A stretch of 64,000 nucleotides of DNA from Saussurea involucrata (GCA_033807775.1 CM066314.1:34025001-34089000), one strand, 5' to 3'; positions 34,640 through 47,196 are shown, numbered from the stretch's first letter. The notes: generated by a model from the sequence alone, not told the origin. Numbers and translations: made by a program.

Positions 34640-37600
34640 TTATCCTTCAAAGTTCAGCATTCCAAGCTCGCTGATGAGAAAGTTGAATCTTGTCTCATCA
34701 AGAGGTTTGGTAAACAAATCAGCTAACTGATAATCAGTTGGGATAAAATGAAGTTCTATATCACCATTCATCACATGATCTCTGATAAAATGATATCTGA
34801 TTTCTATGTGTTTTGTCTTTGAGTGTAGCACTGGATTGTTTGCTATAGCGATGGCACTTGTGCTGTCGCAATAGATTGGAATTTTGGAGAGCTGAAGATC
34901 ATAGTCTAGTAGTTGATTTCTCATCCACAAGACTTGAGAACAGCAGCTTCCAGTGGCTACATACTCAGCTTCAGCTGTGGAAGTGGACACCGAGTTTTGC
35001 TTCTTACTTGTCCAACTTACCAGCTTTCCACCCAGGAGCTGACATCCTCCTGTGGTGCTTTTCCTATCCATTTTGCAACCTGCAAAATCACTGTCTGAAT
35101 AGGCGGTTAGATCGAATCCTGAATCTTTGGGATACCAAAGACCTAGATTCGCTGTACCCTTAAGATATCGAAAGATTCGCTTTACAGCTTTCATATGAGA
35201 TATCTTAGGTTCAGCTTGATATCGTGCGCACAGACATGTTGCAAACATAATATCGGGTCGGCTAGCTGTAAGATACAGTAGTGAGCCGATCATCCCACGG
35301 TACAGCGTGACATTGACAGGAACACCCTTTGTGTCCTTATCAAGTATCAGCGGTGGTGCCATAGGGGTTTTCATAGCTGAACTTTCAGTTAAGTCGAATT
35401 TTTTCAGCATATCTTTAACATACTTTCCCTGATTTATAAAAGTTCCTTTTTCAGTTTGCTTAATCTGAAGACCAAGGAAATATGTTAGTTTACCCATCAT
35501 ACTCATTTTATACTCATCTTTCATTCTATCAGCGAAACGAGTACAAAGCTCAGGGTTAGTAGAACCAAATATAATGTCATCAACATATATTTGAACTAAA
35601 ATGATATGACCTTTTATTTTTCTACAAAACAAAGTTTTGTCAATCTTACCTCTCTCAAATTTTTCAAGGTGAAGATAAGTAGAAAGAGTGTCATACCATG
35701 CACGAGGAGCTTGCTTCAAGCCATAAAGTGCCTTATCCAGCTTATAAACATAACCTGGACGCTTAGGATCTGAGAATCCTGGAGGTTGTTCCACATAAAC
35801 TTCTTCATTCAGCTTTCCATTTAGAAACGCTGACTTAACATCCATTTGATGTACAGTGAAGTTTTTGTGTACAGCATATGCTAAGAAAAGACGAATAGAT
35901 TCAAGTCTTGCTACAGGAGCAAAGGTTTCGTCATAATCTATACCTTCCTCTTGTCTGTATCCCTGAGCAACAAGACGAGCTTTGTTGAGTTACAGTACCA
36001 TGTTCGTCCAACTTGTTTCGATAGACCCACTTAGTGCCTATCACTGTTTTGTCAGTTGGTCTCCGAACAAGTTTCCAAACTTTGTTTCTTTCGAATTCAG
36101 TCAGCTCTTCTTGCATAGCGCTGACCCAGTTTGGATCTCTGAGGGCATCATCTATTTTCTTTGGTTCAGTTAGAGAAATAAAGTTAACAAATAAACAAAT
36201 ATTACCTGCACTTCTACGAGTCTGAATACCAGCGTTGGGATCACCAAGAATTTGATCGATTGGGTGATTTACAGTCCATCGCTGAGCCGGAGCATGCGTC
36301 GCTGACTCAGTCTGAACTGGAGAAACTGAAGATGAGGCTTCAGCTACTTCTGGATAATCAGCTAAGAGAGGAATGCTTGCATTTGTCACTTCATTCACTG
36401 ATTGCTGAGAAATAGATGGAATTTCTGAGACATTTGGATCAACTGCGGGTATAGTATTTATAGGAACAACTGAGACCCAAGATGTTTCAGCTTCACTATT
36501 CTGCATATTGGGAATGATAGTAGGACCATCATTTTCCGTTGTATGAGTATGAGTAGTGGGAACATCTTCTGAATCACCAAGATGAGAAAACATCCATTGA
36601 TTCAGTTCTTCTGTATCAGCGTTCGGTTTAGAGTTCGCTGAACGGGATTCGTCAAACGTGACGTGTATAGTTTCTTCTACAGTTTGTCTTCTTCGGTTGA
36701 AGACTCTGAAGGCTTTGGAAACTGAGGAGTATCCAAGAAAGATTCCATCATCAGCCTTAGGATCAAACTTTCCAAGGGCATCTCTGTTGTTCAGTATGAA
36801 ACACTGACAACCAAAGATGTGAAGAAAGCTGATTGAAGGCTTTCTCCCATGAAAAAGTTCATAGGCTGTCTTTTTGAATCTTTTGACTATCAGCGACCTG
36901 TTTTGCGTAAAACAAGCCGTGTTGACAGCTTCTGCCCAAAACTGAGTAGGCAGGTGAGAATCGCTGAGCATTGAACGTGCAGCTTCAATAATTGTTCTAT
37001 TTCTTCTTTCAGCGACTCCGTTTTGTTGTGGTGTTCTCACTGACGAAAAGTTATGAGAAATACCCTTGCTCTCAAGGAAGGAATCAAGAGAACTGTTTTT
37101 GAATTCAGTTCCATGATCACTCCTTATTCAGCGAACAGTCATATTGTTCAGAGTTTCCATCTTCCGAACAAAGGTGATGAGTTCTTCAGGGGTGTCACTC
37201 TTAGAACGGAGAAACATTACCCATGTATAACGAGAGAATTCATCAACTATGACCAGCGTATATTTCTTTCCAGCGATGGATTGTTTGTTAACGGGGCCAA
37301 ACAAATCCATATGGAGTAGTTGAAGAGGAGATGACACTGAGGAAACTTGCTTGGACTTAAAGCTTGCCTTGGTCTGCTTCCCTTTTTCACACGCTGAACA
37401 TAAGGATTCTTTGGCGTATGAATGTTGAGGTAGACCAGTGACTAACTCTTTGGATGAAAGAGTATTCAGTGTCTTGAAGTTGAGATGTGAGAGTCTCTTG
37501 TGCCATAGCCAGTTGACATCAGAAGATGCCTTTGAGAAGAAACAGGAGTTCTCAGTGGTTGTTGAGTCCATGTTTATAACGTAAACATTTTCCAAACGAT

Positions 37601-37928
37601 AACCGCTGAGAGCTATCTTCTCCTTTTTGTCAGAGACAAAGCAGGATTCCTTGGTGAAAATCACTTTGTTATCCATGTCGCAAAGCTGACTGATGCTCAG
37701 AAGATTATGCTTCAGCCCTTCAACATATGCGACTCTTCTGAAGGATGTTGTACCATTTGAAAGTACACCATACCCTCGGGTGTGTCCTTTTCCATTTCCA
37801 CCGAAAGTTACAGAGGGACCCTTCTCTTCCTTGTATTCAGCGAGCAGGCTTTTCTTTCCAGTCATGTGTCTAGAGCATCCGCTATCGAGATACCAGATAC
37901 CCTTCTTAACCTGCAATACAAAGGAAGA
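34640..37928 (-). pseudogene. S pol (protease-integrase-RT-RNase H), one stop and one frameshift
   Basis: Continues in frame after the gag TAA. Protease (DSGCSRHMTG) and the integrase zinc-binding H-H-C-C region run from about 37900 to 37370, then the integrase core (LLHMDLFGPV). An in-frame TGA at 37130-37128, probably from an Arg CGA, interrupts the core. The same frame then carries the core's second half (RTPQQNGVAERRNRT), a Ser/Thr-rich linker and the start of RT. A small deletion near 35985 shifts the frame. The open stretch 35845-34640 encodes RT (YVDDIIFGS) and RNase H (YSDSDFAG, ending FNFLISELGM). This copy probably cannot replicate alone, although the lesions are few and recent. Other copies could supply the enzymes. 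Confidence 0.88.
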
Positions 37929-40337
37929 TTAGTTTTGCTTGGGTACCCACTTCACCATGTATACGCGTTTGTCAGTGGAAGTGGTTGGAATGGGTTCAGC
38001 AGTCTTCGCAGCATTTGAAGATTCAGCTTTGTCTTTCTTCACTTTGGTCAATTTCTTGACCTCAGCGGTATGAGTCACCTTGACCTGACTTGCAACTGGT
38101 TTGGTCTTCTTTGGTGCTATCTTCACCTTAGCTATCTTATCAGCTTTGGTGGCTGTGGGACACTTACTTGCAATATGATCGGTAAGTCCACAGTGATAAC
38201 ATTTCCTATAACTAAAATTAGTTCTAGGACCACTTGTGTTCTGAGCTTTTAATTTGGAATTAGAAGTGCCAGCACCAAGTACACTATTGGTTTTTGAAAT
38301 AGGACGAACATTCAGTTCTTCAGATTTCTTACCAAGGACATCTACTCTGAGTCTAGGAGTAGGTCGCTGAACTGATCCAGAGGTCTGATTTCTAGAACCA
38401 GATGAATGAATCACTAAGGCTTTGGAAGCATTCAGCTTAGGTACTAAAGTACCCTTCTGAGGATTTTGATAAATTACAATTCCTTTACCTTTATCTTTAG
38501 AGACAGAGGTAGGTTTTGAATAAACCATTTTCTCCTTACCTTTTGAGGAGGTAGGAGTTTCCTCAGGGATTGGTGTAATCGACGAGGAGTACTGAGATGA
38601 AGAAGTGTCAGCTACTGAGGATACGGACGTTCCAAATTTAAGCATTGAACGTTCAGTGGTTGGTATTGGAGTATCATATTTATAACCCAGACCACGTTTA
38701 TCACTCAGAGGAATCTGAGCCTTAATTATCTCAGTGATCTTTGTTGAAGAATTACACCATCCTTCAACAGTAGCTTGTTCAGCTTTTAATGCAGCGATAG
38801 CTTCCGCTCGTTCAATTTTGACTAGCTGATTTAAATGGACTTGATCTTTAAAATCTTCTTCAAATTTAGAAAGCTTTTCTATTTGAAGGTGGCAATTTTT
38901 AAGCTTTTCAGCGAGATCAAGATTTTGGTTTTCAACCACAGCTTTGCCGTTCATGGCTTCGTATAAGCTTCTAGTCAGTAGTTCGATTTTACGGAGACTA
39001 TCAGCTTCATCAATATTTACAATATTGGTAAAGAAGGAAGGTGATACCTGAATGGCAGATGTTGAAGTGGAGGGAATGTCTGAACTTTCTTCCTCTTCTT
39101 CAATCTTGGCCATGAGACATTGATTTGCTTCATCATCTTCAGAATCAGATGATGAGGCTTCTTCATCAGAAGCAGCCCAATCATAGTCAGCCATTAGGCC
39201 TTTTCCCTTCTTCTTAAAGCTTTTCAGCTTTGCATACTTCTCCTTCAGCTTTAAGTATTTGTCGTCTTTATTCCTTGGAACAAAGGATTTCTTTGTAAAG
39301 GCTGAAGGTCTCATGATTTTCTTTGACCTGCACTCGTTAGCGAAATGACCTGTCTTTTCGCAGTTAAAACAAGTAGCAGTAGCCTTATCAACAAAAGCTG
39401 ATGACTTAGGCTTGTCAGCTATAGAAAGAGTTTTGTTCTTTCTAAACATTTTCTTCTTGGCGAATCTCCTGAACTTTTTAGTTAGGAGAGCCAAGGTTTC
39501 ATCATCTGAAGAATAAGAATCTGATGATCTTTCAGAGTTACTTTCTAACTCAGTGATAGTGACCGCGGGTCGCTGAGTAGAAGGTTCCTCTGAGATTAAA
39601 GCAACAGGGGTGCTTTTGGAATCTTTTACAAGATTCTTCTTAAGATGGCTAGATTGCTCATGATTCAGCAATGTGCCATATAAGGTAGCGAGTGTCATTG
39701 ATCTTAGATCTTTTGACAGCTTGAGACACATGGAATAATTGTCCCAGCTTTCAGGTAAACATTCTAAAAACTTTGTCAGAACTTCAAAGTTAGAATATTC
39801 CTTACCAACCGTTTTAAGATCTATAATTAAGCAGTTAAAACGTTGATGTACTTCAGAGAGAGTTTCATTCTTACCAGAGATGAAACTTTCGTATTGTCTT
39901 ACCAGGTTGATCTTTCTTGAATCCTGGACTTCAGACGTTCCTTCATACTGAACACATATTGTGTCCCACATGGCCTTCGAGGATTTCAGGTTCATGACGG
40001 AATGGTAGACTTCGTCAGGAAGGGCCATGGATAGTATGGATCTGGCTTTTGTATCTATAGCCACTTTCTTCTTGTCTTCATCGGTCCAATGATGGATTTC
40101 CTTTGGAATCAGCCTTTCTGGAATAGCAGCTCTAGTTGCAGTGGCTGGAACGGCAGGATCAATCGTTACAGGGATGTGTGGACCGTTTTCAAGATAGTAA
40201 GGTATAGTAGGGTCTACACCTTCTAAGAAGAGTGTCATCCTATTTTTCCATAAGTTGAAGTTGTCTCTGGAAAATCTAGGGGGTTTTGCAAGAGAACCAT
40301 TGTCGATATAGTGAGTGTTTGTGTTTGAGTTGGCCAT
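37929..40337 (-). CDS. S gag (802 aa) with two zinc knuckles
   Basis: The capsid and nucleic-acid-binding protein of S, which assembles cytoplasmic particles around the element RNA. It is open from ATG 40337 to TAA 37931-37929. Residues ~15-240 form the copia gag domain (RFSRDNFNLWKNRM, MWDTICVQYEGT, FLECLPESW). A CCHC knuckle CFNCEKTGHFANEC lies near residue 325 and a second, CYHCGLTDHIASKC, near 725. Between them are an acidic Ser-rich stretch, a short coiled-coil-like segment and a Lys/Ser-rich linker. A long gag with a second knuckle far downstream fits Sireviruses. The stop is in the same frame as protease, which starts within five codons, so read-through could make a gag-pol fusion. Confidence 0.9.
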   Translation of the reverse strand: MANSNTNTHYIDNGSLAKPPRFSRDNFNLWKNRMTLFLEGVDPTIPYYLENGPHIPVTIDPAVPATATRAAIPERLIPKEIHHWTDEDKKKVAIDTKARSILSMALPDEVYHSVMNLKSSKAMWDTICVQYEGTSEVQDSRKINLVRQYESFISGKNETLSEVHQRFNCLIIDLKTVGKEYSNFEVLTKFLECLPESWDNYSMCLKLSKDLRSMTLATLYGTLLNHEQSSHLKKNLVKDSKSTPVALISEEPSTQRPAVTITELESNSERSSDSYSSDDETLALLTKKFRRFAKKKMFRKNKTLSIADKPKSSAFVDKATATCFNCEKTGHFANECRSKKIMRPSAFTKKSFVPRNKDDKYLKLKEKYAKLKSFKKKGKGLMADYDWAASDEEASSSDSEDDEANQCLMAKIEEEEESSDIPSTSTSAIQVSPSFFTNIVNIDEADSLRKIELLTRSLYEAMNGKAVVENQNLDLAEKLKNCHLQIEKLSKFEEDFKDQVHLNQLVKIERAEAIAALKAEQATVEGWCNSSTKITEIIKAQIPLSDKRGLGYKYDTPIPTTERSMLKFGTSVSSVADTSSSQYSSSITPIPEETPTSSKGKEKMVYSKPTSVSKDKGKGIVIYQNPQKGTLVPKLNASKALVIHSSGSRNQTSGSVQRPTPRLRVDVLGKKSEELNVRPISKTNSVLGAGTSNSKLKAQNTSGPRTNFSYRKCYHCGLTDHIASKCPTATKADKIAKVKIAPKKTKPVASQVKVTHTAEVKKLTKVKKDKAESSNAAKTAEPIPTTSTDKRVYMVKWVPKQN

Positions 40338-40404
40338 TTTCAGATAATAGCAAGGAAGAGAAAATATCTTAGATTAGATCTTGTTTATGAGATTAAACAA
40401 ATCT

Positions 40405-40416
40405 GCTCTGATACCA
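40405..40416 (-). other. S primer-binding site (initiator tRNA-Met)
   Basis: TGGTATCAGAGC on the - strand, a perfect 12-base match to the plant initiator tRNA-Met primer site, two bases from the 5' LTR end at 40419. Confidence 0.92.
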
Positions 40417-40418
40417 CT

Positions 40419-41387
40419 TGTTGGTCCCGAAAGGCTTAAACAAGTTTGTAGAAGGGGGGGGGGGGGGGGTTTGAATACAAACACACTATTTTACTTTTCT
40501 AAATTGTTTATTGATAAATCATTAACAATTTACAGCTTGTTGCGGAAACAAGATTAAGGATAAACCTAAATCTAAACAAGTTGGAACACTAAGGTTTTCT
40601 TGCACTAAGAAAGATAAGGAGATTACTAATAAAATCCTATCTTGAGAGATTTGAACTTGTCCAGAGTTAGCAAGTTACTTCAAATGAAGTGAGTTCATCT
40701 CTTTATATACTGCATGCATTTAATGCAATCCAGTATATACTTTACACGTGTCATTAGCGGATTGGTTGCATGTCATTGACCTTTGATGACAACCTTAGTA
40801 GCCGCATGAATGAACAGTGTAGTATCAGAGTGGTTGTACGATTTCAGATTTTCGGAGGTTCTTTTCTGACATTTCGTACGGTGGCGTGCAAGGGAGGTTA
40901 AGACAAAAGTACTTTGTACGGAGGACTTCAAGATCAGCTTTCGTTGATTCAGCGATTATCATTTACTATTCAGCAGATGATAAAGTTCAGCGATAGCTGA
41001 AGTCTTGTACTTGATACTTCACGTTGAGTGGACAAATCTGAGTCTTCGTTGATCCGCATCAGTTCATTAGGAGACTTGTCGCTGGTTCTTGAGCTTGATC
41101 TTCGACTTCAGCGTAGAACCTTTGTTGACGTGAATCTTGTCTTCAGGGATCATAAGTAAACAACTAACTTATTAGCGATCACCATAAGGACTGAACAGAC
41201 TCAGCGATATGGTGAACAGTGTTCGCTGAATGTTTAATCTAAAAGTGCGAGAGTTCCTATCAGCAGTACTGTAAGATCTTAGTACTTATCAGTGATAGTG
41301 AAACTCTGATACATATTGTTTACTTACAATTTTCACTAAGTATTTAAGATAGGGTCGTTATCAAATCACTGAGGGTTTGGATCAACA
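40419..41387 (-). repeat. S 5' LTR
   Basis: 969 bp partner of 28382-29351. Differences seen include CTTCGTTG versus CTTCGCTG, TTATTAGCG versus TTATCAGCG, and GGGTCGTTA versus GGGTCATTA, plus one base at the poly-G edge. The primer-binding site lies three bases inside it. Confidence 0.92.
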
Positions 41388-41392
41388 GAGGA

Positions 41393-41937
41393 GACCACCG
41401 AGAGAAATCCACTAGTGAAAGATGAAGATTACAAAGCTCTTGAAGGAGAAGAATCACAACAATGGTGAGTGTGTGTATTTGGAGATAGAAATGATAAAAT
41501 GAGTGATATCTAAACATGTTCTTCAGTTGGATTTTATACCCAAAGCTCTAGCTATTTTGGGGAAGCACTCAAATGAGATCAATGAAGTGTGATCTTGAAG
41601 AAGCCATTTTGGTGAAAGTATTATATGGAAAAGATGAGTCTTCCAAGCATATGTATAATCAGATTTTCGTGGCCCAAGGAGAAGATATCAAAAGGGACAC
41701 AATCCCATAAAATAGGGAAAAACAAATCCGATGGAAAAAGTCACTTTTGGGAAGATGTGAACAGTGCTCGCGGTCGCGCTCTTTAATGCTCGCGGCCGCG
41801 AGCAGACCTTCTGTTTCAAAATGCATGTTTGGCACGACCGCGAGCAAATAGGCGTTCGGCCACGAGCAGACCTTCTGTCTCCAAAATGCATGTTTGGCGC
41901 GGCCGCGAACACACCAAAATTTGAGGCATTTTTAACA
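41393..41937 (-). repeat. K 3' LTR, second part
   Basis: Continues the match to the right LTR (47534-47913), then diverges completely for the last ~165 bases. That tail carries two copies of a unit with GCAGACCTTCTGT and ATGCATGTTTGGC, and a perfect 16-base palindrome at 41788-41803. It ends TTTAACA before the polypurine tract. Confidence 0.8.
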
Positions 41938-44900
41938 ATATCCACCTTGACTCAAATTCCACTTCCAAAGAACATAACCCCCTCAAAAATCTTCCAAGAA
42001 CAAAGCTCCGCAAAGCATAAACCATCGTCACTAGCAAACGAATTGACTTCTCCGAAAATGATCATCCAAAAAACTAGTCTCCTCCACCACCGTAGCCCGT
42101 CATGGGCTACTTCAAAACACGGGCACCGACCACGCTCGAAAATAAATCGAACTTAGCCGTAGGAAGAACCTTCGCCATCATATCCGCCGGATTGTCATGA
42201 GTGGAAATTTTATTCACCTTGAAGTCGCCTTTAGCAATGACTTCACACACAAAATGATAACGTCATGGCCGTGCCAGGGGGAGGGCGGGCCGGGCGCACG
42301 CCCAGGGCCCACAAAAAGTAGGGGCCCAAACTTTTTTAGTATATACTATATAATATTTAGTAGTAGTTCAAAAAAATTAGTCAATAAAATAGCACAATTT
42401 TTTTAGTATCTAATAGCACCCAAAAACATTATATTAACGACCCACAAAAAGTAGGGACCCATATTTTTTTAGTATATACTATATAGTACTAGTTAAAAAA
42501 ATAGTCAATAAAAGAGACACAATTTTGTTAGTATCTAATAAGATCCAAAAAGAATTTAACATTATATTAAGGACCCGCAAAAAGTAGGGGTCAAACTTTT
42601 TTAGTATATAGTAGTAGTTCAAAAAAATTAGTCAATAAAGAAGACACAAATTTTTAGTATCTAATAGGACCCAAAAAGAATTTAACATTATATTAAGGAC
42701 TCAAACATTTATATTAGAATATAGTAGATTTCTTGTTATTAACTAAGAAAGCTCATTCATTTTGAAAAAAATTACCAACCATATCAAACTATCCACCATA
42801 TATCTACATTTAGGATTTCAAAACTAGTCTTGTTTTCCATACATTATGACTTCCTTATACCTAATATTGAATGCATAATTTAAGTATTCTTCTATATCTA
42901 CAACAAGAATAAGATCTCAAGTTATAACCAACATGGACTTTTGATTCTAAGATTGATGGTTCGTAAAAGTATGTATTAACCCTAAAAGTTTAAAATGGTG
43001 AAAACATTAATATGAGGTGATATGGAAACCCAACCGATTTATATTAATTTGCATATAGTGTTACTCTGAATAGTCAATATTGTGACATAAAATGATGTCG
43101 GTCTATATATTAAAGGTATATCATATGATGTGCTTGACGGTGGAACGAATTTATGATGCTAGGTAAAAATGACATGATAGATAATGTTAATTTAGAAATA
43201 ATTATTGATCGATTTTGCGTTTAGGAATTCTCGGGAAATCAGTTTTATATGAATAATTAATATTTCTTGAACTCGCTGTTATTTCTGATGATAAAAGACA
43301 ACATATTGAAAAAAAATCGTACTTATCGAGGGCCCATTTTTACATCTCGCCCAGGGCTAAAATATGTAAGGAACGACCCTGGATAACGCACATCAATGTG
43401 CTTTGTGCGCTCATGGAACATTTGGTCTTTCGCTAAGAAGATAGCGCTTTGATTATCACAATAGACCGAGTCCACAACCAAATAATTGCTAAGCTCACCA
43501 AATAAGCCTTTGAGCCACATCGCTTCTTTAAACGCTTCCGTTATAGCCATATACTCCACTTCGGTAGTAGATAAAGCAACCGTAGGTTGCAAAACGACCT
43601 TCCAACTAAGCGCACACGAGCCAATAGTAAACACATAGCCCGTAAGTGAACGATGTCCATCCAAGTCTTTCCCATAGTCCGGGTAAACGTACCCAACGAC
43701 ACCATCTTTAGATATTCCATAATGCAAAGAAACATCTCTAGTACCGGATAGGTATCTAAAGATCCATTGCACCGCCTTCCAATGCTCCTTTCCCGGGTTG
43801 GCCATAAAACGGCTTACCATGCTCACGACATAGGCCAAATCGGGTCGTGTACATATCATTGCATACATCAATGATCCCACAACACTTGAATAAGGAACAT
43901 GTGACATATACGCTTTCTCGGAATTTGAAATGGGACACAATCTTGAAGATAACTTGAAATGTGGAGCTAACGGAGTAGAGACCGCCTTGGCACCAATCAT
44001 GTTGAATCTCTTCAACACCTGACTTAAACCAAACTGCCCGCTTTTCGATCTCTAATGATCTCCATTCCGGGAATCTTCCGTGCATGCCCTAAATCCTTCA
44101 TTTCAAACTCTTCATTCAATTGATCTTTAACAACTTGGATTTCTTCTTTGCTCTTGGCCACAATAAGCATATCACCGACATATAAAAGAAGGTACACCAT
44201 CGATTGATCTTCACCTCTCCTTATGTAGACGCAACTGTCATACAAACAACGAGAAAAACCATGTGAGATCATAAAAGAATCAAATTTCTTATACCATTGC
44301 CTCGGTGATTGCTTTAGTCCATATAATGACTTCTTTAAGTGGCACACCATTTGTTCCTTTCCAACGGTGACAAACCCTTCGGGTTGGTCCATAAAGATGT
44401 CTTGTCTTCTTCCAACTCTCCATGCAAAAACGTTGTTTTGACATCTAGTTGTTCAAGCTCCAAATCTTCCAAAGCGACGATGCCTAACAAGGCACGAATA
44501 GAAGTATGCTTGACAACGGGAGAGAAAACGTCTGTGAAATCTATACCCGGAATTTGACTAAATCCCTTGGCCACAAGTCTTGCCTTGAAACGAGAGTCTT
44601 CAACATCCGGTATCCCATCCTTCTTCTTATATACCCATTTACAACGAACGAGTTTCTTTCCAACGGGAAGAGGAACGAGCTCCCAAGTACCAGTCTTTTG
44701 TAGAGACTCTATCTCATCATTCATAGCCACAATCCATTTCTCCGAATTCGGAGAAACAATAGCCTCGTCATAAGTAGAAGGTTCCTCAACCGAATCGATC
44801 TCCGAGGCGGCACTTAAAGCATACGCCATAAAATCCGCTTCTGCATACCTTCTAAGAGGTACAATAGCTCTCCGACTTTGGTCTCTAGCAATGCATTCTG

Positions 44901-47196
44901 GTGGTTCCAATGATGGTGCATTAGATTAGGAATCACCTTCATTATCACCATAAGAAATTGAGATTGGCGGTTGATCGGTAGCTTGTGGATGAGATGGAGT
45001 AGATGCACCATTGGTGCGAATGGGAATCTCCGCATCCACTCGAGATCGCCTAGTTTGATTTCCTTTCGAAATACCCTTCTCTTGAGAAATAGGATCAGAT
45101 GGCTTGCCGAGCATTGATTCTTCATCAAATGTTACATCTCTATTAATCATGGTCTTCCGGGTCTTCAGACACCATAAACGAAAACCTTTGACTTCGACTT
45201 GAACCCCAAGAAACATGCACTTCACGGCATGTGGGTCAAGCTTTCCGTTATCAACTTTGGCATAAGCGGGCCAAATATCTTCAATATAGAATAATCCGCG
45301 GGTTTGTCGGACCAAACCTCAATGGGTGTCTTCTTGTCAATGGCAAAAGATGGAGAGCGATTAATGATGTAGCAAGCATATGAAGCGGCTTTGGCCCAAA
45401 AAGTCTGTCATTCCGGAATTAGACAACATGCAACGAACCTTCTCCATAATTGTACGGTTCATGCGTTCGGCCACACCGTTTTGTTGAGGAGTATGAACCA
45501 CCGTATGGTGTCTAGTAATGCCATGAGCTCGACAATAGGCATTAAACTCCTCTAAGCAAAACTCCAACCCATTATCGGTACAGAGGTACTTGACTTGCTT
45601 GCCGGTTTGCTTTTCAATCACGGAAAGAAGCAAACACATCGCTCTTATTCTTCAAGAAAAACGCCCAAACTTTACGCGAGAAATCGTCAATAATAGTCAA
45701 CATGTACAAAGCACCACCGTGCGATTGTACCTTTGCCGGTCCCCAAAGATCCGAATGCACACAGTCGAGAATACCCTTGGTTGAACGAGTGGCACTTGGA
45801 AATGAAACTTTCTTTTGCTTCCCGAAAACACAATGTTCACAAAAGGGAAGTTTATCGATGCTTTGACCGCATAACAAGTTTCTTTTGCTCAAATCCGCCA
45901 TACCGTTTTCGCTCATATGGCCCAACCTCATGTGCCACAACCTCGACTTGTCGGAAAGGGATGATGATGATGCCACCTCGGAATCGCCAAGAATGGTAGT
46001 GCCCTCCATAACATACAGATCGACATCCTTTCGTTTGCCTCTCATGAACACAAGAGAACCTCTTGTAACTTTGAGAACTCCACCTTCACCGGAAAAATGA
46101 TAGCCCTTTTCATCAAGAGAGCTAAGAGATATCAAGTTCCTCTTCAAGTTAGGAACATGCTTGACATTTCCCAAAGTACGGATGACGCCATCGAACATTT
46201 TGATCCGAATGTTGCCTTGACCTACAACCTTGCATAAGGCTCCATTACCAACTCGAACCAAACCCGTACAAGGCTCGTATGAGGAGAACCAATCATGGTT
46301 AGGGCACATATCATAAGTGCAACCGGAATCAAGAATCCAATCGGATGAAGACATATTGTCCTCATCCAAGATCACCATAAGGTCACCCGCAAGCTCTCCG
46401 ACCACTTCGGCTTCACCGGAATCATTTGGCTTTCCTTTGACATTAGCTTTGTTCTTGTTTTGAAGCTTGAAACAATCATCAATCATATGACCCTTCTTCT
46501 TGCAATAGTTGCAAAACTTCACTTTATCTTTATCTTTTGATTTTGATCGGTGACGCGTCGGGCTCTTGAAACTTCTATTAAAAGATCTTTCATGAACACT
46601 AAGACCTTCGGCCTTAGAATCTCCGACCACCATTATCTTCTTCATCTTTTCCTTGGAACTCAATGAATTAAGAACATCATCTAATACAAGAACATCACGG
46701 CTATAGAGAATAGTCTCCCCGAAATTAGCATAAGAGTTAGGCAAAGAGCATAATAAGAACAAGCCCAAATCCTCCTCATCATACTTAACATCCATATTCT
46801 CTAAGTCACAAATATTTCCTTGAACTTAGAGACATGTTCGGTTACGGAACCGCCTTCATTAAGCTTGTGAGTGAACAAACGTTGCTTCAAGTGCAACTTG
46901 TTGGGAAGGCTCTTTGTCAACAACAATTGCTCCAACTTATCCCATAGAGCCGCAGTTGTTTTTTCTTTCAAAACATCTTGCAAAATATCATTAGATAAAT
47001 GTAAACGAATTTGAGAAAATACTTTTAAATCTTTCAATTGTTTTTCCGGTAGAGTCCAAGTAGAAGGCATTTGTTCAAAACCTTTCAAGGTTTGATGCAA
47101 ATCCATTTGGATGAGAATATCTTTCATCTTCACTTGCCACAAAGAAAATCTAGTGTTTCTATCTAATAATGGAATATCATATCTCATAGATGCCAT
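41938..47196 (-). pseudogene. K gag-pol polyprotein, heavily broken
   Basis: Start at ATG 47196 (MASMRYDIP). Gag (UBN2-type) runs to about 46801. Then, after a one-base shift: knuckle CNYCKKKGHMIDDC, copia protease (DSGCTYDMC), integrase with HMRLGHMSENGM and the HTPQQNGVAERMN region, RT, and RNase H (HERTKHIDVRY). Breaks seen: shifts near 46800, 45630, 45360 and 44370; an in-frame stop at 44928-44926; another break at 44024; and a 1119-bp insertion at 42263 inside RNase H. RNase H resumes at 42262, with recognisable THDNPADMM codons. The RT metal-binding box reads YVGDML instead of YVDDML. Open pieces: 47196-46801, 46795-45614, 45639-45361, 45315-44926, 44910-44335, 44392-44024, 44018-43382. 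Confidence 0.85.
42263..43381. mobile_element. 1119-bp non-autonomous insertion in K RNase H
   Basis: Flanked by a perfect 7-bp direct repeat GATAACG (42256-42262 and 43382-43388), and removal restores alignment of the RNase H codons. Both ends carry GC-rich GCCCAGGG/GGGCCC words in inverted arrangement, suggesting a hAT-like element, but the terminal repeats are poor. The left third is three tandem units of ~120-135 bp (about 42308-42700), each with AAAAAGTAGGG and TTAGTATCTAATA. Confidence 0.75.

Larger units (their letters stand above)
28382..41387 (-). mobile_element. S: young Sirevirus-like Ty1/copia element (13 kb), - strand
   Basis: LTRs 28382-29351 (970 bp) and 40419-41387 (969 bp) begin TGTTGGTCCCG and end GGATCAACA, and are nearly identical (about four or five hand-counted changes plus poly-G length). 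The flanks are an exact 5-bp duplication GAGGA (28377-28381 and 41388-41392). The primer-binding site at 40405-40416 is perfect, and a polypurine tract lies at 29352-29359. In element order: gag, protease-integrase-RT-RNase H, a ~1-kb gap, a large accessory gene, 3' LTR. The two-knuckle gag, the stop codon between gag and pol and the extra gene after pol point to the Sirevirus group. The insertion sits inside the LTR of K. Confidence 0.93.
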
